In this document: piece by piece, positions 31,301 to 40,766 of the stretch
Layout: every line of letters begins with the position of its first letter
Position numbering within the stretch: the first letter of the stretch is position 1
Assembly: GCA_008828725.1 (NCBI GenBank)
Contig: MEHQ01000646.1
Coordinates: 12,960-76,959, forward strand
Length of the DNA: 64,000 nucleotides
Direction: 5' to 3'
From: Saccharina japonica
Lineage: Eukaryota > Sar > Phaeophyceae > Laminariales > Laminariaceae
Translations under genes and position numbers: made by a program
The notes under the pieces: model-generated
The model's input: only the letters and a program-made list of their open reading frames with translations
Told to the model about the DNA's origin: nothing
The model's database searches: none

Positions 31301-34300
31301 CGTGGTGTTTCGGACAGGGGGTGTACTTCATATTCATGCATGGCCGTAGTCGTATGGCCATAGACCCTCGCATCCCTACAATGCCGGGACGAAGCATGTC
31401 GGGTTTTCGCCGACCATGCAGATATTACTAGCACCAAGCGCGAAGCGCCGTGAGGTGTTCGGCGAGTCGCATGAAGGGTGAGCTGCATCTACTAAGAATT
31501 ACGAACCGTTTGTGCGGGGGGGGGGCGTACGCATTTGTTGCTTGCCTTAGTCCTTTGACCATTGACCACGCATCCCTTTCGAGACGGAGCACCGTTTGTG
31601 CGGGGGGGGGGGGGGGGGNGGGGTAATATTAGTTCCTGCTAATTGGTTTCTTGACGGACCGAATCAGCTTCAAGTAATGCCGTGATATCTGTGTTGGATA
31701 TGGCTTCCGCTGCAGTTGCTGCTGCTGCTGCGGCTGTGAGGCTTAGGGAAAAAAGTGACCAGTGCTTGAGGCGCGACATCAGCCAGTTTATTCGCCAAGA
31801 GGCCGCAAACGCGTTTCACCCACTGCGCCGGGCCTCGCTTGCGGAACAGGTCTGCATCGTCCTCCGTCATTGTCTCCATGCGTACGTACCTCTACATAGC
31901 GTTACTGGCGAACCTGTGTGCTCAGTGGGCGTGCCTTGTTTGTGCTATGTGATGTGTGCTGCTGCTGGTTTTGATTGAAGGGACATACACCCCGGAGGAT
32001 ATTTTGTTTGGGGGGTCTGGTATTGGATAGCAAGACGACCTCTATGGGGAGGGGGGGGTGCACTCATGCCGTGCATGGCCGTAGTCGTATGGTCATAGAC
32101 CCTCGGATCCCTTCAGCACGGGACGGAGCACGTTGGGTTTGTATTGGATAGCAAGACGACCTCTACGGGGGGGGGGTGGGTGCACTCATGTCGTGCATGG
32201 CCATAGTCGTATGCTCATAGACCCTCGGATCCCTTCAACACGGGACGGAGCACGTTGGGTTTCCACCCATTGTGGCCTCCAGGGGGGTAGTATTGGATGC
32301 AATCCCGGTGATAAACGGAACGAACAATCGAACCGTGGAGACACTATGGTACTGCTTACAGGGGGTGATACTGGGCGTACCGTTGGTAGCACTGTAAGTG
32401 CCACCTACGTATTGTATTACGGCGGTGCTCACTTTTGTGGCATTCGATAGCTGTCCTACAAGCAGTGGCCATACGTGACCTCAAGGCATTTCCAAACAGA
32501 GCTTTTCTCCGATTTCCTTTTTATGCTAAGCGCTGACCTCCAGCCATACAGCAATGACTGCTGTGTTTGCCACAATAACCCTCTCGCGATACCCCTCGTA
32601 TCATATTGTCTACCTGGTATGACGTTTCCGTGCATTACAAGTGATGAGTGATGGGTGATGAGTGATGAGTGATAACTGTAGTGATGAGTGATGAAACGGT
32701 AGGTAAAGGTTTCACTTTGGAGCCCAATCATTCGTGTCTCACCACTGGGGCTCTTCGAGTCGGGAGCTACTCATTATCTTAGGATCCGATCTGTATTGAT
32801 TCGTTAGATGCCTAGCTACAGTAACCTACGAAGTAGCCCATGGGACTGTGTATCGTCGTGTATCGGGCTTAGCTCACAATCGTTCTCGCATAGTTGGGTG
32901 CTGGACGAAGTTCACCGCTCCTTAAGCGACGATCCACAGAACATAAAATCTACTGGTATGAGCTACGATGCCGCTACCGTAACGCGCTTCAGAATAATTG
33001 TTCGGCAACGCAGCCTTTTGGAAATCATCTTCTCTGCTTGACAAACACAGAAGGGCCCTTGCTCAAAACCTAACTACAATAACTAATGTTACGTACGTAG
33101 CCAAGCCAACTCTACAAAAACAGGATGATAAATAAAAAGCCCACGAGTAGCCCGCTTGTCAGGGTTTTTTTCTCGTACGAAGCATACAAAAATATTCCGC
33201 GTGAATTCGAACCCTTCAGGCGCACGGAAGCTGCTCCACTCCCTCTTCACCCCGCCATTCAACCAACTCGTGAGTGACCCCGTCATTTCCTGGTCTCTTC
33301 ATATCTGCTTTCCGTAGTTATGGGTGGACTCATCCCACGGTAGGGGCGTAGCAGAACTTTCTGAGCTCCTCACATGAGGAGGTCAATATCTCACCTGAAA
33401 CATGACCTCGCAGACATTCGTTCGTGCAACCCGATCAAACCTTTCAACGCGGTAGTCCAAAAACAAACGTGCCAGCAAAATAATAGTAGTATCCGGTGGT
33501 TACTCACGGGAGGAGCTCAGCCGGTCAGAAAAAAACGAGACAAAAAGTGGTACCCCTACCGTGGGATTGCTCGTCGGTTGTCTTCATTCAGTCTTCACGG
33601 TAAACTCTTGCCGGTTAAGTGTCTTCATGTTACATCGGCAAATCAGTACTATCGCTAAAATGTTTTGCCGTAAAACGAGGCTTAGCGATAACACTTTATG
33701 GCAGTTACATATAATATTTCTGTAGACTAATGAGCTCGCGAGGCATCACGACAGAACAGTAAGTCAACACGCGCATCAATAAGTGCACCCTTAAGTAGAT
33801 TTATAAGTACAGTAATATGTGCATCTATATCCCTAAAAATCAGGGGGGGGGTCGTATGTGATGTCAATAGGTAGGTTGTTCGTGGTATGGGGGGGAATAC
33901 TTAATTGATTTAGCGAAAGAGGGAAAAGAATACCGACCGACCAAACGAAATCTCCAGATTTTGATAGCACCATACCATACAGTACAATAATACTAACAAT
34001 AGGTGTAGCCCGGCCGTAAGCTGGAAATAAATGCTCCATAGAAGTACATAATACATACGAATAACTTCAAGTATATATATATAAAGAAGAGGATGCGCTG
34101 GGTTAATAGGTAAGTTGTTCGTGGTACGAGGGGGGGGTATAATTAATTAATTTAGCGAAAGAGGTAAAATAATATGTGCATCAATACGTGCATCAATACG
34201 TGCGTCAATACATGCATCAATGCATGCACCAGTGAGCGCACGGTGTCAATACATGGCGGGCAAATACTTGAAAAAAAAAACGGGAAATCAATTACTCGCC

Positions 34301-37300
34301 GAGAAAATCGACTTTATTTACCGTTCTCGAACTTCTGAGGCGGTAGTATACGTTGGTCATCTGCCATGTTCTCGAGGAGCTCTTGGGTTTTCCCGCCCGC
34401 TCGATATCATGAACTGCATCGGGTATGACATGCATGTAGGCGGCATGACATATCTGTGGAGTTCTGCCGGGTCACTGGCTTTATAATTGGTGCCCTGTGA
34501 CATTGTTGCGTGCAATTCATAATGCGCAGTTGGTTTGGGTTACCGCCTGCAACAACAAAGTTCGGCACAATGGAAGTCCGTTCGAATCAGTGACCCATGT
34601 TACGGTAGAGGTGTAAGCACGTAAGCACCATGTTTAGCCTTTTGAGGGTGGTCACTTATGGTCACTCGAGGAGCTCTATACCTGCAGTAGTCAAACACTG
34701 ATTTTGGGCGAAAATAAAGTGCTACCCGATGAACAACCCCATGGCCTATTAATACTCTAACTATACAATGAAACATATTGCAACACAATAATTAATGAAA
34801 TCCCGACGGTTAGCCCGATCATTCAGAAACCATTTGAGCCAAAATAAGGTATACCTCTATCGTAGCACGCTTACTCGACAGATGCAGACGAGACAGATGC
34901 AGAGGGGGCAAATGCGGACAAGGCAGATGCAGACACGGCATATGCAGGCATGTCGACGCGGAATCAACCTTTCTGCTCCATCTATTTTTTTGCTAAGCTT
35001 CTCTGGTCTGTTTTTATTTTATTACTTGTTGCTCGTGCGCCTTGAAGGAAAAGAACGGCGGTGCCTTGAAGCTGAACCTCCTGTCGAGCGCGGTCTTCGA
35101 AGGCACGGCAAAGTTTACCTCCGTCTCGATCCAGCCAACGTACCTCGGCCTCGACGGGGAGCTCAAACACAAGGGCGCTGCCATCCACAACAAGGTGAGA
35201 TCAGTCGCATACTCTTGATGGGTTATAGCCTACCATAATGCCTCGAAATGGCCGTGAAAACCCTGGGTTTGGCATAAAAGGAGGGTCAAACCTTGGAATT
35301 GTCTGCGGGTTGTATCGGGAATAGGGCTCATGGGGAGGCTTACTTAAGCACCCCACCCGCACACTACTTCATCGGGATAAATATGTACTGGTTCTAGTAA
35401 GAAAGTTGGGAGCTTGTGCTCTAGTCGGTTTGTAGATCCATGTCATCAAAGGAACAATTGCGTTCGTTGCGTATACTATTAAGCATCAACAGCCATCCAC
35501 GGTAGCTGGCTTCCGAAGGTCGCCACTGTGTCCCAGCTTCAAAGACGTTTATAATACTGTAGACGTTTCACTTCGAAGTGTACGAAGTAGTTGTTTAGAA
35601 AAGTTCATTTCATACCACCTGATAGCTACAGTGTCTGCTAGCTATCTGCTAGCTGTCTGCACTGGCGGGCGGCGTGAGTGTTCGGGACGACACAAAACGA
35701 TGTAATGTATATACATGGTTTAGGAATATGAAACTCGCCAGAACAAAACGTTCCTCCTGCTACACGTATGCAGGATCTTACTGTAGTCATCTCTCTAAGC
35801 TTCCTGAAGTAACTGCAACTATGCCTGTGTCATGGGTGCTACGCATGGTATATACTTCGTACCTCATGCATCCTTGTATGTTCTCGTTGCACTCCCGGCG
35901 TTTGTGAATGATAGGGAGAGCTGGTGTTCATGAAAGATGCGACCTTCACTGGCTGCCTAAACGACAGGGACGAGTACGGCAGTGGCCCTGGAGGTACAGT
36001 ACTTACTTTCGTAGTGCGAGCGAAGTGTACATACAATCTGAACTGGTGGTATCCTAGGTATAGAGGCTTCGTGATACGCGGGGACACCACAGGGCCTCAT
36101 GTAGAGCATCCATTACACTACATGTCTCATGTAGAGCATACATGATATCCATGTATTTTGTGTGCGCCGTCACAGCGCTACTGCCTCGTCGACACTGTGC
36201 CCGTATACAGAGTCTGTAGACTGCAAGCGGAGGGATTCAAAAGCATTTCCAAACTCACAACGTAGCCATGTAGTATGCACTTGTGCCGAATCGGCAGCCT
36301 TCACGCGGAGAAAACCAACGAGACGTTCACCACTACACACTATAACGTAACTGCAGTACAGTAGTACTGTGGTACATTATCTCAGTCTACCGTACAGCTT
36401 TTGACTTCTCTTGACTGCCGCCACGTAAACTGTGTAAGAGTCCCGATTTTCGGACTGCGACCATGCTGTCTGGAGTGCCTGTTGAGAAGGCTTTCGTTGA
36501 TACAATCGCATCACACCCTACTGATAGTCGAGGTGGGGCATCCGGCGGTGCAATCGTATGCTACACCAATGGAGCTGACGCACCAATTATTGCACACGTT
36601 TCGGCTTTCACTGCCATCTTGTAGTCGTTACATCCTTACAGTACCTTTCTACGTATGCGTCACCTTTCGTCCATGGACATTCGATCGATGCCTTTCTGGT
36701 GAATTACGACCTTGCAGGAGCGGTGTCGAACCACGTAAAGGGCAGCATCAACTTCATGGGCAACCTCGTCATGGTGGACAACGAGGCTAACGTAAGGCAT
36801 AAAGCGTAGATTGTACATTGTTGTGATGAAATCAGTTTCAGGCTCGGCATGACAACTGACGGCGTGTTTACACGTATCATATCTCTGTCGACTTTTTGTT
36901 AGGCACTGTGTCCCGGCAGTCACTCATCCTCAGGGGCTCTCCTGCGCGCTGAATTATGTATCTGGTACTGGTGCAAGGTGTAAGAGATGAACCACGAGTA
37001 TGACGCAGATGTATGCTTCAAGCCGATGCCCTGCCGCGTCTAACGTCTACCTCTGGTATGCACCTCTTACGTGTCTGGAAATTGTTGTTTCTAGGATTAC
37101 TTCGGCGATGCTCTGGGTGGATCAATCTACAACCGGGGAGACATCGTCGTGGATGGAGACGCTGAGTTTGTCGGCAGCAAAGGCGGGGTGAGAGCACGCA
37201 AACATAATTTCGCACTTCGTGCTGATTCAGTGTAAGCAGTGTGACATGTCTATCAAGCAGCAGAGCTCCCTGCACCACTTACTACGCGGAAACACACATA

Positions 37301-40300
37301 CTGATGTTTGATAGGCCAAGTTGTGATGTTTGGTTGGCCTACTTACGATGTTTGATTGGCCAAGTTGGTTAGGGTTAGGGTTACGGCTAGGGGTAGGGCT
37401 AGGGCTAGGGTCACGACATTGTGACACCTATCTGGTGCACTCTCCTATCATGCTTCCTCCTGCGCAATAAATGGTTCTAGATCGACAAGGCGCTGGGTTA
37501 CGCCCAGTTGTTCGGTCCATACTGTTGCGTCAATCCCTGGAATGCTTTTCTTAGCCTGTCCGACGATCTTCGCCACAAACACATCACACCTTTTCGAGAC
37601 AGCACTTTCCACCTCATGGCTGCGCACTGTCGGTCACGCATGCGGCAGATTTACGCAGTCGGTTACGCAATGCTTGCTCGTCCAAGGTGATGCGCATTTA
37701 TATCTTCTTTCCAAATAGTGGCACCCACCCCAAACCGTTATCGACACCACCACTGGAGTCAGAGGAATACTGTACACTGCTCAAGACTGTTTTGTGTCCG
37801 CGGCCAACGAGCACCCACACAAGGTGCAATTTGTTTATGTTTCAATTCAAACTGCTGTATTTGCCCCCGAAAAGTTTCGTCCGGCTGAAGTATACCGGTA
37901 TGTAAGGCGTTTTTACTTGGTTGAATTGCTGAGTTACTCTGCCCTGTCCTGCCGTTCCCTGTGGCCAAAACAATCCTGTTTTTGTTTTTCACTCTCGCAC
38001 CACCGCAGTCCGGAGGTACTATTTTCCAGGAGAAGCATGCGGCATTCAGCGTCTACGGGTTTGCGACGTTCAACGAAAGCAAGTGCTTTGATGTGAGATG
38101 GGCCGCCTGCTGTCTCCAGATATGTCGATATCATGATTGCGTCGTAACTTACTAATAGCTCGTTGTTCTACTCACAATATGCCTGCTTTCATCTGATTGT
38201 ACGGCGAAAGCCGTATCGTGATATGAAGTACGTACGTGTATAATGCATACATCTGCTTCATGGTGTGTGTTATACCTGCCACATGAGATTATTCCATGAT
38301 GCCCGTATCTTAATATGGTCACATCTTATCTGGTCCATGGAGGGCAATACTGCTGTTGCATGCGTGGCCCTGGGATTCAGACCGAACCGTGTCACAATCG
38401 ACCCAGTGATGATGCAGTGGCGTACAACCTATATAGCAAACTGGCACACATGCCTTAATTGGTTCCGCACATCCTGGTTCCTGACTGCTGGCCTGCTTTT
38501 AGTTTCCTTTCTCTTTACGCCTTGGCTGGAGCTTTTAATGATACCTGGTACGTAGTTATAGTCAGACAGCGGGCGAGCACGTTTCTATTCATATTTGTAA
38601 TACGTGCGTGTTTCCTACTCACTGGTGTAGTATTCCAGGCCCTTCCTATACTACTTCCCTCCATCACAGTCAGGAATAAGTTACAGTACGAGTAACAGAA
38701 AGGCGTAGGTGCGCTCGAAACGCACACACTACACACTGTGTCACAACATTTCATGTTGGGTGATGGCGATCATCGTCCGCGATTTGCTGTGCATGTGTGT
38801 TCTTCGTGTTGTGTCCGCAGACGACCGGCGGAGCGATCGCCAACATCGGCGGGGACATGTTTTTCTACGGTGGCAGCCTTTTCTACGACAACTTTGCCGA
38901 AAACTCCGGGGACGGTGGGTACGGCGGGGCGATCTACAACTCCTTCGGCGCCAACATCGTGTGAGGTTTAGGAGTTGGGCAATCCACGAGCAGGTCGACA
39001 CGTAGACGTTGAGATTGTTGGTGTTCGGCAAGAAACCCTTCGGTTGCTTCGGTTTCGAGACACATCCAAGACACACTCACTGCTGTCGTTGCGTCATTGT
39101 GCAGTAATAGCACTAATAGCACTAATAGCACCACACAGTTCTGAACGCATGCGGTGCACAGCACGGACAATATCGCCATTTTCTCCCTGTGAGTGTACAC
39201 TAACATCTATTTACTATACGTACTGTTGTATACATTTATAAGGATGTGTCCATTTTGAAGGGCAAGGCCAACGCAGTCGTGTCGAACTCCAGTCATGTTT
39301 GCAGTTTTCCGGGGACCTCCAGTCATGTTTCGACCTGGCTACACTAATAGCTACTGTAGAACATGTATGAAGTATGAGTTCGCCTTGTTGGCGGATGCTC
39401 TAGAGGGAGTTGGCAGTCTAAAAGCTGCACATCACGGGGGATACTTGTTGCTCGATATGAGCAGCTAAAAGGAGAAACCCCGACGAAGCAAGCGTGCGGG
39501 CTGGTGAGGATTACACGGATAGGAGGGGGGAGGGCGGGGGGGGTTGTCACTGCACGTGTGCACGGCCGTAGGCATGAATGACCATAAGGACCACTTCAGC
39601 ATCCCACAATCCCCGGGACGGAGCATCGGTTGGGATGTGTTTCCGCAACCAGGGCACCGGGGGGGTTGGGGGGGGGGTATTATACAATTAATTACTATTT
39701 CGACTACTGCTGTGCTGTAGTGTCGCATTAAGGCCACTCGGGCGAGTAACTCTGTACCTCAAAAGTTGGACTTGAAAATATTTGGTTGGCGCAGCGTAAT
39801 AAACATTCTGATGTCAGTAAATACCGCGAAACCAAAAAACAAATGTACCACACGGCTAAACGCTTCAGACAAAACAAATGTACCACACGGCTAAACGCTT
39901 CAGACTACAACTGCAAGACTGCAAAAACACAGGGAAGTCGCTCGGCAAAAAGGCTCTAAGCGGCTGAAAAATAGTACCAGAAAGTGATGGGTTTCCCTCT
40001 ACAGTAGCACCAGCAATATCACATTAGAAGCAATATAAACATTGCAACACACTTGCACAATTTCTTAGTCCGTGTGTACTAAACCACTAACCGGTTGCAC
40101 GTTGTCGGCGCTGCCCCGTCAACCTACCTTCCACCTTTGCACGGCACCTTTGCATGGCCCTTGTGCACGGCACCTTTGCATGGCACTTTGACATGGCGCT
40201 AACACACGGCACCTTTGCACGGCGCTCATGCTCCCCTAACAGTATGGAAGGCCCTACGACGTTCTTAGCGAACAGCGCCAACTGGGGCGGCGCAATCATG

Positions 40301-40766
40301 AACGTAGAGACCCAGAACGGTCGCTACGCAGACGACGACGCGGAAGAGGTTGAGGTCCCGACCATTAGCTACCCCGATGACACGGTTTTCATCAACAACA
40401 GCGCTCAGGTGGGTCACTGCTAGATGATTGCGTACCTGGTAGATATCATCGACAACAGCGCTGAGGTGGGTCACTGGTTGCCTTTAGATGCACAACAGCG
40501 GTGAGGTGCTTTAACTGATATATCGTTGCGTAGGTAACACCAACAAGAGCGCTCAGGTGGGTCACTGGTATATATTATTGCGTAGATTAATTGGGTTCAA
40601 GTTCTTCGTGGACCTATCTATACGCTGTCTGTATACTCCTGTTCACTGACGCAGTGCTCTTTGTTGTGCTGCTGTTGCACTGCTGTTGTGCTACTGTATC
40701 CCTACTCTCCGCCAGCTCTGCCCCGACTTCGCTATCGGCTTCGACAACGACATCTGCGGACCCTAA
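28021..40766 (+). CDS. Secreted polymorphic-membrane-protein/beta-helix repeat protein, 10 exons
   Basis: Exons: 28021-28329, 35048-35194, 35915-35993, 36718-36791, 37095-37187, 37719-37823, 38009-38092, 38821-38960, 40243-40408, 40716-40766. They total 1248 nt, that is 415 residues plus a TAA stop, with phases matching at every joint. The N-terminus has a signal-peptide-like stretch (AAKFAAALLCAIAP, cleavage likely after SNA). Later exons carry repeats of the type GGAIxN followed by an Asn-rich FxxNxA: LGGSIYNRGDIVV, TGGAIANIGGDMF, YGGAIYNSFGAN and WGGAIMN. These resemble chlamydial Pmp-type or parallel beta-helix repeats known in several algae. Likely extracellular or cell-wall associated; function is unknown. 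The first intron is 6.7 kb, so a missed exon there is possible. Confidence 0.82.
29861..30035. mobile_element. MITE-like element with long terminal inverted repeats
   Basis: The ends GTACAGGACACC and GGTGTCCCGTAC are inverted copies with one mismatch. The inversion continues inward through AATAAGAAACAGGA. Total length is about 175 bp with no coding capacity. Confidence 0.8.
31321..31497 (+). repeat. G-tract-headed repeat, diverged copy
   Basis: Follows a short G run and carries CATGGCCGTAGTCGTATG, CATAGACCCTCGCATCCC and CAAGCGCGAAGCGCCGTGAG, the signature words of the family, ending GAGCTGCATCTACTAAGAA. Confidence 0.8.
31500..31625 (+). repeat. Second G-run-linked repeat type, followed by a long G tract
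   Basis: Between two G runs lies TTGTTGCTTGCCTTAGTC ... TTTCGAGACGGAGCAC. The same block occurs near 20345-20430 and 49960-50022. The second G tract contains an ambiguous base at 31619. Confidence 0.7.
32020..32270 (+). repeat. Two tandem truncated G-tract-headed repeats
   Basis: A unit of about 120 bp, TATTGGATAGCAAGACGACC plus a G run plus TGCACTCATG..., occurs twice in tandem. Only the first half of the family sequence is present in each. Confidence 0.75.
33332..33567. mobile_element. MITE with 15-bp perfect TIRs (ATCCCACGGTAGGGG), copy 1
   Basis: Begins ATCCCACGGTAGGGG and ends CCCCTACCGTGGGAT. The interior matches 46497-46730, for example AACATGAC, ATCCGGTGGTTACTCACG and GCTCAGCCGGTCAGAAAA. 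No coding capacity. Confidence 0.88.
33866..34172. repeat. Duplicated 65-bp block
   Basis: GTTGTTCGTGGTA, a G run and TTTAGCGAAAGAGG occur at 33866-33930 and again at 34107-34172. Confidence 0.75.
34875..34960 (+). repeat. GCAGATGCAGAC-type minisatellite
   Basis: Seven or so degenerate units of ACAGATGCAGACG/GGCAGATGCAGACA lie about 90 bp upstream of exon 2 of the beta-helix gene. Confidence 0.8.
35048..35194 (+). CDS. Beta-helix gene exon 2
   Basis: Forty-nine codons in phase 0 with EKNGGALKLNLLSSAVFEG and ending KGAAIHNK. T-rich tract and AAG acceptor; donor GTGAGA. Confidence 0.8.
35915..35993 (+). CDS. Beta-helix gene exon 3
   Basis: GELVFMKDATFTGCLNDRDE and GSGPG. Acceptor ATAG, donor GTACAG, phase 1 at the end. 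Confidence 0.78.
36718..36791 (+). CDS. Beta-helix gene exon 4
   Basis: Completes a Gly codon, then AVSNHVKGSINFMGNLVMVD. Acceptor TTGCAG, donor GTAAGG. Confidence 0.78.
37095..37187 (+). CDS. Beta-helix gene exon 5
   Basis: Thirty-one codons: DYFGDALGGSIYNRGDIVVD and AEFVGSKGG. A typical GGxIxN repeat. Acceptor TTCTAG, donor GTGAGA. Confidence 0.82.
37302..37411 (+). repeat. 22-bp tandem repeat followed by a degenerate TTAGGG/TAGGGC array
   Basis: Three units of GATGTTTGATTGGCCAAGTTG type are followed directly by GGTTAGGGTTAGGGTTACGG and further TAGGGC units. The array resembles a telomere repeat. It lies in an intron of the beta-helix gene. Confidence 0.8.
37719..37823 (+). CDS. Beta-helix gene exon 6 (boundaries less sure)
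   Basis: Thirty-five codons in phase 0 at both ends. GILYTAQDCFVSAANEHPHK fits the repeat pattern. Acceptor AAATAG, donor GTGCAA, which is a weak site. Confidence 0.62.
38009..38092 (+). CDS. Beta-helix gene exon 7
   Basis: Twenty-eight codons: SGGTIFQEKHAAFSVYGFAT then FNESKCFD. Acceptor CCGCAG, donor GTGAGA. Confidence 0.82.
38821..38960 (+). CDS. Beta-helix gene exon 8
   Basis: TTGGAIANIGGDMFFYGGSL and GGYGGAIYNSFGANIV hold two GGAIxN repeats. Acceptor CCGCAG, donor GTGAGG, phase 2. Confidence 0.86.
39538..39680 (+). repeat. Highly diverged G-tract-headed repeat
   Basis: G runs at both ends bracket GTGCACGGCCGTAGGCATGA and CGGGACGGAGCATCGG, which are recognisable but degenerate family words. 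Confidence 0.6.
40135..40230 (+). repeat. Degenerate GGCACCTTTGCA tandem array
   Basis: Seven or so units of CACGGCACCTTTGCATGGC lie in the last 110 bp of the intron, overlapping the expected polypyrimidine/branch region of exon 9. Confidence 0.75.
40243..40408 (+). CDS. Beta-helix gene exon 9
   Basis: One base plus 55 codons: MEGPTTFLANSANWGGAIMN and later TVFINNSAQ. Acceptor TAACAG, donor GTGGGT. Confidence 0.85.
40386..40570 (+). repeat. Four degenerate copies of the exon 9 end with its donor site
   Basis: The string CAACAGCGCTCAGGTGGGTC recurs after the real donor near 40452, 40491 and 40546, each with a potential GT donor and often followed by CACTGG. It looks like a local tandem duplication of an exon-intron junction. 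Confidence 0.75.
40716..40766 (+). CDS. Beta-helix gene exon 10 (stop)
   Basis: LCPDFAIGFDNDICGP followed by TAA. The acceptor CGCCAG lies in a pyrimidine-rich context and the phase matches exon 9. Confidence 0.72.
   Translation, partial: LCPDFAIGFDNDICGP

Larger units (their letters stand above)
28330..35047 (+). other. Intron 1 of the beta-helix gene (6.7 kb, repeat-rich)
   Basis: Contains a MITE-like element (29861-30035), G-tract-headed repeats (31321-31497, 32057-32270), a 232-bp TIR element (33332-33567), a duplicated 65-bp block (33866-33930 and 34107-34172) and a minisatellite (34875-34960). A stretch at 31690-31880 has open frames on both strands, but I do not recognise the peptide. 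Confidence 0.65.
38961..40242 (+). other. Intron 8 of the beta-helix gene
   Basis: Holds a diverged G-tract-linked repeat (39538-39680), a 33-bp direct duplication (39839-39903) and a degenerate GGCACCTTTGCA array (40135-40230) just before the acceptor. Confidence 0.7.
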
